Shown one piece after another: positions 1-7,951 of a stretch of 47,371 bases of DNA. The position numbers were made by a program, and so were the translations under genes. Source of the stretch: Azoarcus sp. Lineage in GTDB: Bacteria > Pseudomonadota > Gammaproteobacteria > Burkholderiales > Rhodocyclaceae. The stretch spans positions 1-47,371 of the forward strand of contig JAITMK010000102.1 of the NCBI GenBank assembly GCA_031277415.1. Reading direction: 5' to 3'. The notes under the pieces are model-generated. The model saw nothing but the letters and a program-made list of their open reading frames with translations, made no database searches and was not told the DNA's origin. How positions within the stretch are numbered: position 1 is the first letter of the stretch; each line of letters begins with the position of its first letter.

Positions 1-1
1 A

Positions 2-214
2 TACGGCAACATGGTCATTATTAAACATAACGACGAATATTTAACGGCATATGGCCACAATCACGTCATACTTGTGCAGGAAGGGGATACGGTGACCAAG
101 GGTCAGAAAATTGCTGAACTTGGCAGCACCAACACTGATCGGCCCAAGTTGCATTTTGAACTGCGCCAACAGGGTACTCCCGTCGATCCGTTGAAGTATC
201 TACCCGGCTTGTGA
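2..214 (+). CDS. nlpD: NlpD-type murein hydrolase activator, C-terminal part (5' end outside window)
   Basis: The frame is open from base 2 and ends at a TGA at 214, giving the last 71 residues of an M23/LytM-domain protein. Visible are the segment YGNMVIIKHNDEYLTAYGHN, the turn QEGDTVTKGQKIAELGSTNT and the closing LHFELRQQGTPVDPLKYLP, all typical of NlpD/EnvC LytM domains. NlpD is an outer-membrane lipoprotein that activates the amidase AmiC at the septum. It ends 9 bases before rpoS, the usual nlpD-rpoS order in proteobacteria, where the rpoS promoter often lies inside nlpD. The N-terminal lipobox and LysM domain are outside the window. Confidence 0.9.
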   Translation, partial: YGNMVIIKHNDEYLTAYGHNHVILVQEGDTVTKGQKIAELGSTNTDRPKLHFELRQQGTPVDPLKYLPGL

Positions 215-223
215 CGAAAGGAC

Positions 224-1156
224 ATGGAAGATTCGGATAATCCTGACAACACTGACCGTCAAGAACTGAATCTTCCACCCGAAGCCGAGGCGTTCCAGGA
301 AGAACATCTCCCTGCGGATGACGAGCATTTCAGCGACGCGACGTATCGCTATCTGAGCGAGATAGCCGCCAATCCTCTATTGAGTGCGGAAGAGGAGGCT
401 GCGCTGGCCTACCGGGTGCAAGCGGGCGACTTTGAAGCGCGCCAGGCCATGATCGAGCACAACCTGCGATTAGTGGTCAATATTGCCAAACGTTACCTTC
501 GTCGTGGCATTCCGCTCCTCGATCTGGTTGAAGAAGGCAATCTCGGCCTTATTCATGCCCTGGAAAAGTTCGACCCTGAGCGTGGTTTTCGTTTTTCCAC
601 CTATGCGACCTGGTGGATACGCCAAAGCATCGAACACGCAATCATGAATCAGTCACGCACGATTCGCCTGCCGGTGCATATCAACAAGGAACTCAACCAG
701 ATCCTGCGTGCCCGACGGCGGATTGAAACCGACGTGCAAGGCAATGCCCCGGCTTCCGAGATTGCCTCTTACCTCGATAAATCTGTCGATGAAGTGCGTG
801 CCATTCTGGCTCTCGATGAGCGTGCGGTCTCGATCGACGCGCCGCTCGACATCGATCCCACCTTGTCGGTGGGGGAATCGCTTGCCGACGACAACATCGA
901 ACCGCCGGATCTGCAAATACAGAACAGCGAAATCGAAGCGCTTCTGCGATGCTGGATCGACACCCTGACCGACAAACATCGCCTGATCATTCGCCACCGC
1001 TATGGCATCGAAGACAATGACGTTTTGACCCTCGCAGAGCTTTCCAGCCAACTCGGCATCACGCGCGAAAGGGTGCGCCAGATACAGGTCGAGGCGCTTG
1101 GGCAGCTTCGCAAGATACTAAAACGGCGCGGGATTACGAAAGAGACGCTGTTGTAG
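224..1156 (+). CDS. rpoS: RNA polymerase sigma factor RpoS (stationary phase / general stress)
   Basis: The 310-residue product is a group 2 sigma-70 factor. Region 1.2 is seen in the [16 protein letters not shown] segment, region 2 in [17 protein letters not shown] and [19 protein letters not shown], and region 4.2 helix-turn-helix in [19 protein letters not shown]. Length and the position right after nlpD fit RpoS rather than RpoD or RpoH. The ATG follows GAAAGGA with good spacing (216-222). The N-terminal 50 residues are acidic and lack RpoD region 1.1. It would direct core polymerase to stress and stationary-phase promoters. Transcription converges on folE2. Confidence 0.95.
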   Translation: MEDSDNPDNTDRQELNLPPEAEAFQEEHLPADDEHFSDATYRYLSEIAANPLLSAEEEAALAYRVQAGDFEARQAMIEHNLRLVVNIAKRYLRRGIPLLDLVEEGNLGLIHALEKFDPERGFRFSTYATWWIRQSIEHAIMNQSRTIRLPVHINKELNQILRARRRIETDVQGNAPASEIASYLDKSVDEVRAILALDERAVSIDAPLDIDPTLSVGESLADDNIEPPDLQIQNSEIEALLRCWIDTLTDKHRLIIRHRYGIEDNDVLTLAELSSQLGITRERVRQIQVEALGQLRKILKRRGITKETLL

Positions 1157-1160
1157 CAAA

Positions 1161-1181
1161 CGGGCGGCAGGTTGTCGCCCG
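1161..1181 (+). terminator. hairpin after rpoS
   Basis: CGGGCG (1161-1166) pairs with CGCCCG (1176-1181), and the stem can extend inward to 9 pairs with one G-T pair and a 3-base loop. It starts 4 bases after the rpoS stop. No T-run follows, so an intrinsic terminator is only a probable reading. Confidence 0.45.
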
Positions 1182-1215
1182 TGGACTTCCTCCGATGCGA
1201 AGCATCGCAAACTTT

Positions 1216-1241
1216 ATAGCCTCCCTCAAGTGAGAGGCTAT
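1216..1241. terminator. hairpin between convergent rpoS and folE2
   Basis: ATAGCCTC (1216-1223) is the inverted copy of GAGGCTAT (1234-1241), an 8-bp stem with a 10-base loop. It lies between the stop codons of the convergent genes rpoS and folE2. There is no clear T-run on either side, so bidirectional termination is inferred from position. Confidence 0.45.
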
Positions 1242-1276
1242 CGGGTCAGCGCGCTTCGCGCGTGCAAAGCGCGATC

Positions 1277-2077
1277 TCAGGCTTTGCGTTTGTCTCGTTC
1301 GATCAGCGCGTAAGCCGAGTGATTGTGGATCGATTCGAAGTTCTCTGATTCCACGATGTACGCATCGATGCGTGATTCTGCGTTCAGCACTGCTGCCACG
1401 TCGCGCACCATGTCTTCGACGAACTTCGGGTTGTCGTAGGCGCGTTCGGTAACGAACTTTTCGTCCGGGCGCTTGAGCAGGCCGTATAGTTCGCAGGATG
1501 CCAGATCTTCCACGATCTGAACGATCTCTTCGATCCACATGTGCTGGTTGAGCGTGGCCGTGACGGTGACGTGCGAACGCTGATTGTGCGCGCCATAGTC
1601 GGAGATTTCCTTCGAGCATGGGCACAGGCTCGTGACGGGGACGACAACCTTGAGAGTGAATTCGTGATGGCCCTCTCCGGTGATGGTACCGACGAAGCTC
1701 ACCGCGTAATCCATCAGGCTGCGTACCCCGGAAACCGGGGCGGTCTTGGTAATGAAATAGGGAAAACTCATCTCCAGGTGTCCGCTTTGGGCTTCGAGGC
1801 GCTCGACCATCATGCGCAGCATGGGGCCGAAAGATTCCACGGAAATCTCGCGTTCATCGCGGTTGAGGATTTCGACGAAGCGCGACATGTGGGTTCCCTT
1901 GAAGTTGTGGGGTAACCCGACATACATGTTGAAGACGGCGATGGTGTGCTGGATGCCTTCGGATTTGTCGCGGACACGGATCGGATGGCGGATGTTTTTG
2001 ATGCCGACTTTGTCGATGGCGATGTGGCGGCGGTCGAGACTGCCCTGTACGTCGGGGATTGAAGTGCAATGATTCAT
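1277..2077 (-). CDS. folE2: GTP cyclohydrolase FolE2 (type IB)
   Basis: The 266-residue protein belongs to the FolE2/COG1469 family, which converts GTP to 7,8-dihydroneopterin triphosphate, the first step of folate (and in some bacteria queuosine) synthesis. The family cysteine lies in [20 protein letters not shown] (C152/C154), and the C-terminal [17 protein letters not shown] segment holds conserved E and H residues. FolE2 can use metals other than zinc and often serves under zinc limitation; no Zur site was recognised here. It is the last gene of an xseB-ispA-dxs-folE2 run, 20 bp after dxs. No classical FolE is in the window. Confidence 0.93.
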   Translation of the reverse strand: MNHCTSIPDVQGSLDRRHIAIDKVGIKNIRHPIRVRDKSEGIQHTIAVFNMYVGLPHNFKGTHMSRFVEILNRDEREISVESFGPMLRMMVERLEAQSGHLEMSFPYFITKTAPVSGVRSLMDYAVSFVGTITGEGHHEFTLKVVVPVTSLCPCSKEISDYGAHNQRSHVTVTATLNQHMWIEEIVQIVEDLASCELYGLLKRPDEKFVTERAYDNPKFVEDMVRDVAAVLNAESRIDAYIVESENFESIHNHSAYALIERDKRKA

Positions 2078-2097
2078 GAGCGAAGGAATTTGTTTTT

Positions 2098-3948
2098 CTA
2101 TAAGGCGTGGATGGAGGAAACGATGCCCGCAGCATCGAGTCCCGCTTCGGTGAGCAATTGACGCTGTTCGCCGTGATCGATGAATCGGTCTGGAAGCCCC
2201 AGTCGCAAGAGCCTGGGGCGCGCAGGCAAGGCGTCCAGGACGCGGGCGACCTCCGAACCGGCTCCGCCAATGACGGCGTTTTCTTCGAGGGTGACGAGGA
2301 GATCGTGTTCCTGTGCGAGGCTGACGATGAGGGCTTCATCGAGTGGTTTGACGAAGCGCATGTTGGCGACCGTGGCATCGAGCGTTTCACCTGCCTCCAG
2401 GGCGGGCGCAAGCAGGCTGCCGAAGGCGAGCAATGCCGTCTTTTGGCCGTGTCGGCGAATTTCGCCCTTGCCGAGGGGGAGCGTGTCCAGGCTGGCTTCG
2501 GGAATGACGCCCGGCCCCTTGCCGCGCGGGTAACGCACGGCGGAAGGGCCGTCAAAGTGCAGCGCGGTGTTGAGCATCTGGCGGCATTCGTTTTCATCGG
2601 CAGGCGTCATCACCAGCATGTTGGGCACACAGGCGAGGAAAGAGAGATCGAAAGCGCCATGATGGGTTGCGCCATCGGCTCCGGCCAGACCGGCCCGGTC
2701 GATGGCCAGCACCACAGGGAGGTTTTGCAGTGCAATGTCGTGGATGAGTTGATCGTAGCCGCGTTGCAGGAAGGTGGAGTAAATCGCCACGACCGGGCGA
2801 TATCCCTCACAGGCCAATCCTGCCGCAAAGGTGAGTGCGTGCTGTTCAGCGATGCCCACATCGTAATAGCGGCCCGGAAACTCGCGGGCGAAACGGGTGA
2901 GCCCCGAACCATCGCACATCGCCGGGGTGATGCCGACGACGCGCGCATCACGCGCGGCCACATCGCACAGCCAGTCGCCGAAGACCTGTGTGTAAGTCGG
3001 CCTGATTCCGGAACTGTCTTCCTGCAACCCTGTGTGGTGATCGAACTTCGATACACCGTGATAACGAGTGGGATCGGCTTCGGCGAGCTTGTAACCCTGG
3101 CCCTTGCGGGTGACGACGTGCAGGAACTGCGGGCCTTTGAAGTTGCGCAGGTTTTGCAGTGCCTGGACGAGGGTGTCGAGGTCGTGCCCGTCGACCGGCC
3201 CATAGTAATGAAAGCCCAATTCCTCGAACAGGATGCCGGGAGAATTTGGCGCGACCATTCCCTTGGCGACTTCTTCCACCTTGCGCGCCAGATCGAGGAC
3301 GGGAGGCGCGACGCAGAGTACTTTCTTTCCCAGGCGGCGAGCAGCATCATAAGGCGCCATCAGGCGGGCAAGGATGTTGGAGAGCGCGCCGACAGGAGGC
3401 GAGATGGACATCTCGTTATCATTGAGAATCACCAGCAGGTTGACGTTTTTCATACTGCCGGCGTTGTTGAGCGCCTCGAACGCCATGCCGCCCGACATTG
3501 CGCCGTCGCCGATGACGGCAATCGAGGCGCGCGCCTCGCCGTGGTCACGGGCGGCCACGGCCATGGCAAGTGCGGCTGAAATCGATGTTGAAGAATGCGC
3601 CGTGCCGAAGGAGTCATATTCGCTCTCGGTACGGCGCGGAAAACCGGAAATGCCGCCATAGTGGCGCAGTTTCGCCATGGCGTCGCGGCGGCCCGTGAGA
3701 ATCTTGTGGCTGTAAGTCTGGTGTCCGACATCCCACACGATGCGGTCTTCGGGCGTATTGAAAACGTAGTGCAGGGCAACGGTGAGTTCGACTGTCCCAA
3801 GATTGGAAGACAGATGCCCGCCTGTTTTTGAAACCGACTCGATCAAAAAACGCCTGAGCTCATCGGCCAGCATCGGCAGTTCATTGCGATTGAGCGCACG
3901 GACATCTGTTGGGAAATGAATGTGGTCGAGATACGGATAATGGGACAT
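2098..3948 (-). CDS. dxs: 1-deoxy-D-xylulose-5-phosphate synthase
   Basis: The 616-residue product matches the usual Dxs length (about 620). It condenses pyruvate and glyceraldehyde-3-phosphate in a thiamine diphosphate-dependent reaction, the entry to the MEP isoprenoid pathway, also feeding thiamine and pyridoxal synthesis. Visible motifs are [13 protein letters not shown] near the N-terminus, the ThDP motif starting GDGAMSGG and ending LNDNEMS, the pyrimidine-binding part [13 protein letters not shown] with the catalytic Glu and His, and YPRGKGPG. It lies 21 bp after ispA and is probably cotranscribed, as is common in proteobacteria, so MEP entry and prenyl chain elongation are made together. 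Confidence 0.96.
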   Translation of the reverse strand: MSHYPYLDHIHFPTDVRALNRNELPMLADELRRFLIESVSKTGGHLSSNLGTVELTVALHYVFNTPEDRIVWDVGHQTYSHKILTGRRDAMAKLRHYGGISGFPRRTESEYDSFGTAHSSTSISAALAMAVAARDHGEARASIAVIGDGAMSGGMAFEALNNAGSMKNVNLLVILNDNEMSISPPVGALSNILARLMAPYDAARRLGKKVLCVAPPVLDLARKVEEVAKGMVAPNSPGILFEELGFHYYGPVDGHDLDTLVQALQNLRNFKGPQFLHVVTRKGQGYKLAEADPTRYHGVSKFDHHTGLQEDSSGIRPTYTQVFGDWLCDVAARDARVVGITPAMCDGSGLTRFAREFPGRYYDVGIAEQHALTFAAGLACEGYRPVVAIYSTFLQRGYDQLIHDIALQNLPVVLAIDRAGLAGADGATHHGAFDLSFLACVPNMLVMTPADENECRQMLNTALHFDGPSAVRYPRGKGPGVIPEASLDTLPLGKGEIRRHGQKTALLAFGSLLAPALEAGETLDATVANMRFVKPLDEALIVSLAQEHDLLVTLEENAVIGGAGSEVARVLDALPARPRLLRLGLPDRFIDHGEQRQLLTEAGLDAAGIVSSIHAL

Positions 3949-3969
3949 CTTATAGGGGTCAGGAACGAA

Positions 3970-4857
3970 TCAGGAGGGGCGGTGCGCGATGAAATCAACA
4001 AGTTCGCGCAGGCGATTGGCACGTTCGCCCAGCGGCGTGAGCGCGTCAAGGGCCTCGGCCAGCAAATCCTCGGCAAGGCGGCGAGCCTCGGCCAATCCCA
4101 GCAGGCTGACATAGGTCGGCTTGCCATGTGAGGCATCCTTGCCTGCCGTTTTACCCAGGGTGGCGGTATCGGAGGTCGCGTCAAGAATATCGTCGACCAC
4201 CTGATACAACAAGCCGACGCGCTTGGCGTAAAGGTCAAGACGTCGGCGTCGGTCTTCGTTGACTCCTTCACCTGCGCGTGCGCCGATGAGGACGGCAGCA
4301 CGAATCAATGCGCCGGTCTTGCGCACATGCATGGTTTCGAGTTCTTCGCGTGTAATCTCAAGTCCGGCAGAAGCAATATCGATAGCCTGCCCGCCTGCCA
4401 TGCCGTGAGATCCGGCCGCCTGGGCCAGCAACTGGATCGCTTCGATTTGGCCGGATGTGGTCGAACTGACCGGATATTCGGTCAGCACCTGGAAAGCGAG
4501 GGATTGCAGCGCATCACCCGCAAGCAGCGCCGTGGCTTCATCGTATTCGATATGGACGGTAGGTTTGCCCCGGCGCAACTTGTCGTCATCCATGCACGGC
4601 AGGTCGTCATGGATGAGCGAATAGGCGTGAATCAACTCCACGGCACAGGCGGCGCGGTCGAGTTGTTCGGGCCTTGCGTGCGTAAACCCGCCCGCACCAT
4701 GCGCCAACAGGGCGCGTATCCGCTTTCCGCCACCGAGAACGGCGTAACGCATGGCTCCATGCAGTCTGGTTGGGGCAACATTGGCGGCAGGCAACACGGT
4801 CTGCAGGATCGTTTCGGTACGCTGCTGTATGTATGTCAACCAGTCGGGGAAATTCAT
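3970..4857 (-). CDS. ispA: polyprenyl (farnesyl) diphosphate synthase
   Basis: The 295-residue product is a short-chain all-alpha trans-prenyltransferase. GGGKRIR (42-48) binds the diphosphate, the first Asp-rich motif is LIHDDLPCMDDDKLRRG (D84, D85, D90) with the two-residue insert typical of bacterial FPP synthases, and the second is YQVVDDILDATSD. It joins dimethylallyl/geranyl diphosphate with isopentenyl diphosphate, giving C15 units for ubiquinone and undecaprenyl carriers. It is between xseB (22 bp upstream) and dxs. Product length is inferred from family and context; a geranylgeranyl product cannot be excluded from sequence alone. Confidence 0.94.
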   Translation of the reverse strand: MNFPDWLTYIQQRTETILQTVLPAANVAPTRLHGAMRYAVLGGGKRIRALLAHGAGGFTHARPEQLDRAACAVELIHAYSLIHDDLPCMDDDKLRRGKPTVHIEYDEATALLAGDALQSLAFQVLTEYPVSSTTSGQIEAIQLLAQAAGSHGMAGGQAIDIASAGLEITREELETMHVRKTGALIRAAVLIGARAGEGVNEDRRRRLDLYAKRVGLLYQVVDDILDATSDTATLGKTAGKDASHGKPTYVSLLGLAEARRLAEDLLAEALDALTPLGERANRLRELVDFIAHRPS

Positions 4858-4879
4858 GGCATTTCAACCTTGGATGGAA

Positions 4880-5134
4880 TTACCTTGAAGTATTGTCATT
4901 TACATTGAAATCGTCCGGCTGAAACGGAACGAGATCGTTACCTTCGAGAATCCTGATCTGCTGTTCAGCCGCATCGAGCTTGTCCTGGCAATGCCGAAGC
5001 AGGGCGATGCCGCGCTGATACTGTTCCAGTGCCTGTTCAAGCGGCAAGGAACCCGTTTCCATCTGGCGGACGATGGTTTCCAACTCCGATACGGCGGCTT
5101 CAAATGTTTTCGGGGGAGGCGCCGACTTGGTCAT
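4880..5134 (-). CDS. xseB: exodeoxyribonuclease VII small subunit
   Basis: The 84-residue protein has the XseB signature FEAAVSELETIVRQMETGSL followed by LEQALEQYQRGIALLRHCQ, two helices that pair with the large subunit XseA to form the single-strand exonuclease VII. Length is in the usual 70-90 range. It is the first gene of the leftward cluster and divergent from the Rieske oxygenase gene. No consensus ribosome-binding site is obvious before the ATG. Confidence 0.92.
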   Translation of the reverse strand: MTKSAPPPKTFEAAVSELETIVRQMETGSLPLEQALEQYQRGIALLRHCQDKLDAAEQQIRILEGNDLVPFQPDDFNVNDNTSR

Positions 5135-5320
5135 GTGAGTGTAGAAACCCCAATCAGTGGGAAAAGGCGGCTAAAAAGTGACTGCCGTCGACATACGAGA
5201 ATATATGAGAAAATACCCGAACGCACATCCGGCGGTCAAATTGACCTGATAGCTGTATGTGCGTCCTTTTTCCGGCTTCTTTCTTTTTTGTTTCTCATTT
5301 ATCTGAAGGGGGGTTCGGGG
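5135..5320. promoter_or_regulatory. divergent intergenic region between xseB and the Rieske oxygenase gene
   Basis: These 186 bp must hold promoters for both directions. It is AT-rich in the middle (ATATATGAGAAAATA around 5200) and has a pyrimidine-rich stretch before the oxygenase start. No promoter could be assigned with a consensus -35/-10 pair. AAGGGGGG (5307-5314) precedes the oxygenase ATG at 5321. Confidence 0.35.
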
Positions 5321-6427
5321 ATGTCCGACATTGCTTCCACGGCACGGCTGATGCCGGGTGTTTCACAATTTCCGGTGTCATGGTATTTCGACGAGAAAAT
5401 ATTTGAACTGGAAAAAAAGCTTTTATTCGATGCCGGGCCGGGGTATGCCGGTCACGAGCTGATGATTCCCCAGGTTGGCAATTATCGTTCACAGGAATGG
5501 CTCGACCACGCCGGGTTGCTGTATCACCATGCTGACGGATTTTACCGGCTTGCCAACGTCTGCCGTCATCGCCAGGCGATCATGCTGCAAGGCGCGGGCA
5601 AGAGCGACAGCATCGTTTGTCCCATCCATCGCTGGACTTACGATAACCAGGGCTCGCTTCTGGGCGCGCCGCATTTTCCGGACAACCCCTGCCTCAATCT
5701 CAAGCGCGACAAACTGGAGTCCTGGAACGGAATGCTTTTTGCCGGGCCTCGCTCGGCGGCGCAGGATCTCGCCGGAATGGAAACCGCCAGCCTTCTGGAT
5801 TTCACCGGCTTCAAGCTCGACCGGGTCGATCTTCACGAATGCAATTACAACTGGAAAACCTTCATCGAAATCTATCTGGAGGACTACCACGTCGTTCCCT
5901 ACCATCCGGGACTGGGCAATTTCGTCACCTGCGACGATCTCACCTGGCAATTCGGCGAATGGTATTCCGTACAACAGGTCGGCATTACCGCGCTCGACAA
6001 ATCCGGTTCCGATGTCTATGAGCGCTGGCAAAAGGCCGTTCTTGCCTTCCATGGCGGCAAACATCCCCCGCGTGGCGCAATCTGGTTTACCTACTACCCC
6101 AATATCATGGTGGAGTGGTATCCGCACGTGCTCGTGGTGAGCACGATAATTCCGCGTGACGTCAACAAGACACTCAACGTGGTCGAGTTTTACTACCCCG
6201 AGGAAATCGTTGATTTCGAACGCGAATTTGTCGAGGCCGAGCAGGCCGCCTACATGGAAACCGCCATCGAGGACGACGATATCGGCGAGCGCATGGATCG
6301 CGGCCGTCTGGCGCTGCTCAGGGAAGGCCGCAACGAGATCGGGCCTTACCAGTCACCGACCGAGGATGGAATGCAGCATTTCCATGAGTTTTACAGGCGG
6401 ATCGTGGGGCCGCATCTCGGAAAGTGA
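5321..6427 (+). CDS. aromatic ring-hydroxylating dioxygenase alpha-subunit-like Rieske protein
   Basis: The frame is open further upstream, but the ATG at 5321 follows a purine-rich AAGGGGGG and gives a 368-residue protein of normal family length. The Rieske [2Fe-2S] site is C81-R-H83 ... C100-P-I-H103. The mononuclear iron site is EDYHVVPYH (H190, H195) with an acidic stretch near the C-terminus as third-ligand candidate. Such proteins activate oxygen to oxidise a substrate using an electron-transfer partner, absent from the window. The substrate cannot be read. A gene of this family divergent from or next to xseB-ispA-dxs is a recurrent betaproteobacterial arrangement, as far as I recall. 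Confidence 0.85.
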   Translation: MSDIASTARLMPGVSQFPVSWYFDEKIFELEKKLLFDAGPGYAGHELMIPQVGNYRSQEWLDHAGLLYHHADGFYRLANVCRHRQAIMLQGAGKSDSIVCPIHRWTYDNQGSLLGAPHFPDNPCLNLKRDKLESWNGMLFAGPRSAAQDLAGMETASLLDFTGFKLDRVDLHECNYNWKTFIEIYLEDYHVVPYHPGLGNFVTCDDLTWQFGEWYSVQQVGITALDKSGSDVYERWQKAVLAFHGGKHPPRGAIWFTYYPNIMVEWYPHVLVVSTIIPRDVNKTLNVVEFYYPEEIVDFEREFVEAEQAAYMETAIEDDDIGERMDRGRLALLREGRNEIGPYQSPTEDGMQHFHEFYRRIVGPHLGK

Positions 6428-6470
6428 GGGAGAAAAACAAATGAACAAAGCCCTTCCCGCGAAAATTCCC

Positions 6471-6583
6471 CGTCATTCCCGCGTGTTTTTGGCGGGAATC
6501 CAGCGTCTTTACATGAGGCAAAAAGGGGCTGTGTTGATTGGATTACAAAAGACACTGGATCCTCGCTTATCAAGGGGATGACG
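6471..6583. repeat. REP/MITE-like imperfect inverted repeat, about 113 bp
   Basis: The outer arms are CGTCAT (6471-6476) and ATGACG (6578-6583). Further in, ATCCAGCGTCTTT (6499-6511) is mirrored by AAAAGACACTGGAT (6547-6560) with one mismatch. Inside the left arm ATTCCCGC (6475-6482) pairs with GCGGGAAT (6492-6499). The CGTCATTCCCGCG...GCGGGAATCCAG pattern resembles dispersed intergenic repeats common in betaproteobacteria. It lies in the 292-bp gap between the oxygenase gene and sodC, with no gene there. Confidence 0.65.
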
Positions 6584-6629
6584 GAATGGGAAAGCACATA
6601 GGAATGAAACAAATATTACATGCGAGTAA

Positions 6630-6659
6630 AAAGCCCTTCCCCGGATGAGGAAGGGCTTT
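6630..6659 (-). terminator. intrinsic terminator downstream of sodC
   Basis: AAAGCCCTTCC (6630-6640) and GGAAGGGCTTT (6649-6659) form a perfect 11-bp stem with an 8-base loop. Read on the minus strand the stem runs into TTTTTAC, a terminator for sodC, which ends 61 bp away. It may also stop plus-strand reads from the oxygenase gene, though without a T-run there. Confidence 0.8.
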
Positions 6660-6719
6660 GGGAAGCAAAGGACTGCTTTAGGCTCGTCCCGGCCTCATGA
6701 CCGGGACTCGGCCCATGTT

Positions 6720-7259
6720 TCAGTCTTTCTGGATGACGGCGCAGGCGACGCGCGCACCGGCGTTGCCGGTCGGTTGCGTGGTGTAATCATCCGGGTCGGC
6801 ATGGACGATCAGGCCGCGGCCCACGATGCCGTGATCGCCGGTGAGCACGATGTTGGTCAGCACGGTATCCAGCATGGCATTGCCCTGGGCGTCGGCTTCC
6901 AGTGAGGGCAGGTCGCCCGCATGGTGAGTGCCTGCGCCTGCCTTGCCGTGTGCCGTGCCGTGAGGATTGAAATGCCCCCCGGCGCTGGTGGCGTCCGGCG
7001 CGCTGCAATCGCCTTTTTCATGGACATGGAAACCGTGCGAGCCGGGTGTGAGTCCGCTGACTTCAGCAATGAGCCTGACGCCATTCGTTTCTTGCTTGAA
7101 AAGGACGGTTCCTTGAACAGCGTTACCCTGCGTAGGCGCGAGTATGGCGGATGCCTGCATGTCGCCGACAGTCCTCACCGGAGCATTATCTGCAACAGTA
7201 CAGGCAGAAAGCAGGCCGGTGACAACGGATGCGGCGATGGGGGCGAGCAATTTTTTCAT
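6720..7259 (-). CDS. sodC: Cu/Zn superoxide dismutase, periplasmic lipoprotein
   Basis: The start at 7259 is chosen over a longer frame because it gives a lipoprotein signal MKKLLAPIAASVVTGLLSAC (C20 lipidated) preceded by GGAGG. The 179-residue product dismutates superoxide in the periplasm. Copper ligands are in GFHVHEKG (H78, H80) and IVHAD (H153); H96 in GGHFNPHG is the bridging ligand, and HHAGDLP (H112/H113, D116) completes the zinc loop. C85 and C172 can form the family disulfide. It has its own promoter and terminator and is divergent from the interrupted ynbA-like gene. Confidence 0.93.
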   Translation of the reverse strand: MKKLLAPIAASVVTGLLSACTVADNAPVRTVGDMQASAILAPTQGNAVQGTVLFKQETNGVRLIAEVSGLTPGSHGFHVHEKGDCSAPDATSAGGHFNPHGTAHGKAGAGTHHAGDLPSLEADAQGNAMLDTVLTNIVLTGDHGIVGRGLIVHADPDDYTTQPTGNAGARVACAVIQKD

Positions 7260-7330
7260 TGAAATCCTCCTGGTGAATGAGAACCTGAGAACCGCGTGCG
7301 GCAAAAGATCCCTGAAAACGGGAACATCGC

Positions 7331-7360
7331 ATAATGTCATACACCTTTCGTGCCTGTCAA
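7331..7360 (-). promoter_or_regulatory. putative sigma-70 promoter of sodC
   Basis: On the minus strand TTGACA (7360-7355) is separated by 18 bases from CATTAT (7336-7331), four of six matches to the -10 consensus. The start point would be near 7324, leaving a leader of about 65 bases before the sodC ATG. Confidence 0.55.
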
Positions 7361-7430
7361 AGCCTGAACAATGGCCATGTGGCATGGTGATAATATTCGC
7401 CTCCTCACGCTGTTTTTAACCAGGCTGTCC

Positions 7431-7542
7431 ATGATCTCCATTTACCAGTTGAAACCTGCCTTCCAGGGATTGCTGCGCCCGTTGGTGCGTCGCCTCGCGG
7501 CGGTTGGCGTAACGGCCAATGCGGTAACGATCCTGGCAATGA
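7431..7542 (+). pseudogene. CDP-alcohol phosphatidyltransferase (YnbA-like), 5' fragment cut by prophage
   Basis: The ATG at 7431 opens a frame starting MISIYQLKPAFQGLLRPLVR and ending in ...TANAVTILAM where the prophage begins. Phage bases add one Met codon and then TAA at 7545-7547, so only 38 residues could be made. Joining base 7542 to base 43599 restores a 209-codon frame (...TILAM-IVSMLIGG...). The N-terminal segment matches the start of YnbA/PgsA-type membrane enzymes. The catalytic motif lies in the distant 3' fragment. Confidence 0.88.
7537..7542. repeat. prophage target-site duplication, left copy (CAATGA)
   Basis: CAATGA directly precedes the TG that opens the prophage and is repeated at 43593-43598 right after the CA that closes it. 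Base 7543 (T) also matches base 43599, so the boundary has a one-base ambiguity; the TG...CA rule favours a 6-bp duplication. Mu itself makes 5 bp. Confidence 0.8.
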
Positions 7543-7587
7543 TGTAAACGCGCGCGATAATTTGATGCGGAAGTGCACGATATTTTA
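7543..7587. repeat. left phage end with two transposase-binding-like sites
   Basis: Starting from TG at 7543, two related 15-base sites occur at 7550-7564 (GCGCGCGATAATTTG) and 7573-7587 (GTGCACGATATTTTA), exactly 23 bases apart. The right end carries GTGCACGATAAATGA twice with the same 23-base spacing in the inverted sense. This matches the repeated MuA-type sites (about 22 bp) at Mu ends. Function is inferred from position and symmetry. Confidence 0.75.
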
Positions 7588-7592
7588 AAATG

Positions 7593-7615
7593 AAAAGATT
7601 TGCGCAGACCGCAAA
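7593..7615 (-). terminator. terminator at the end of the leftward phage operon
   Basis: On the minus strand TTTGCG pairs with CGCAAA over a 5-base loop (7615-7599), followed by TCTTTT. It sits 13 bp beyond the stop of the last leftward gene and just inside the left phage end. Confidence 0.55.
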
Positions 7616-7627
7616 GTATTTGTAATT

Positions 7628-7939
7628 CTAGTCGGCAATCTCGAAGCGGACGGGTACGATCACCCGCGAGTTTGCATGACGCTTGTGAAAAATCCACCGC
7701 CTGGATGCAGTGAGAGCGGAGTTATCAAGACGTGTATAGCCGCTACTGCTGTAAATGGATGCAGAGGATACACAGCCATCACTCAGCGCATAAATTTGTA
7801 GTTTGACCGTCCCTGTCTCGTAACGGTAAAAAGATGCTCTTGGATACTTCGGCAGTTGAATATGCTTAAAATCGTCGTCTCCAGCACAAGCATAGGAACA
7901 AAGTAAGCAAAAAAGCAAAAACAGGGGGTAAATTTTCAT
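7628..7939 (-). CDS. secreted protein with a TonB C-terminal-like domain (phage moron candidate)
   Basis: The 103-residue product has an N-terminal signal (MKIYPLFLLFCLLCSYACAG, probable cleavage after ACA) and then a region resembling the TonB C-terminal domain: PKYPRASFYRYETGTVKLQI, GCVSSASIYSSSGYTRLDNS, ALTASRRWIF and VIVPVRFEI. There is no transmembrane anchor retained after cleavage and no Pro-rich spacer, so it is not a working TonB. AAGGAG precedes the ATG. It is the last gene of the tail operon, 12 bp after a fibre-like gene, and AT-rich like its neighbours. A function in blocking TonB-dependent receptors is inference only. Confidence 0.7.
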   Translation of the reverse strand: MKIYPLFLLFCLLCSYACAGDDDFKHIQLPKYPRASFYRYETGTVKLQIYALSDGCVSSASIYSSSGYTRLDNSALTASRRWIFHKRHANSRVIVPVRFEIAD

Positions 7940-7951
7940 AAAATCAACTCC

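Noticed and set aside
2107-3579. 490-codon open frame antisense to dxs
   Set aside because: It lies wholly opposite dxs, whose Dxs motifs are intact; the translated sequence shows no known family and is a byproduct of GC-rich codon usage.
4991-5320. 110-codon N-terminal extension of the Rieske oxygenase
   Set aside because: The extra part runs through the xseB coding region and intergenic DNA; the ATG at 5321 has a purine-rich ribosome-binding site and gives normal family length.
7537-7560. Site-specific attachment site in a tRNA or by tyrosine recombinase
   Set aside because: No tRNA and no tyrosine or serine integrase in the element; the ends and the DDE transposase show transposition into a protein-coding gene.
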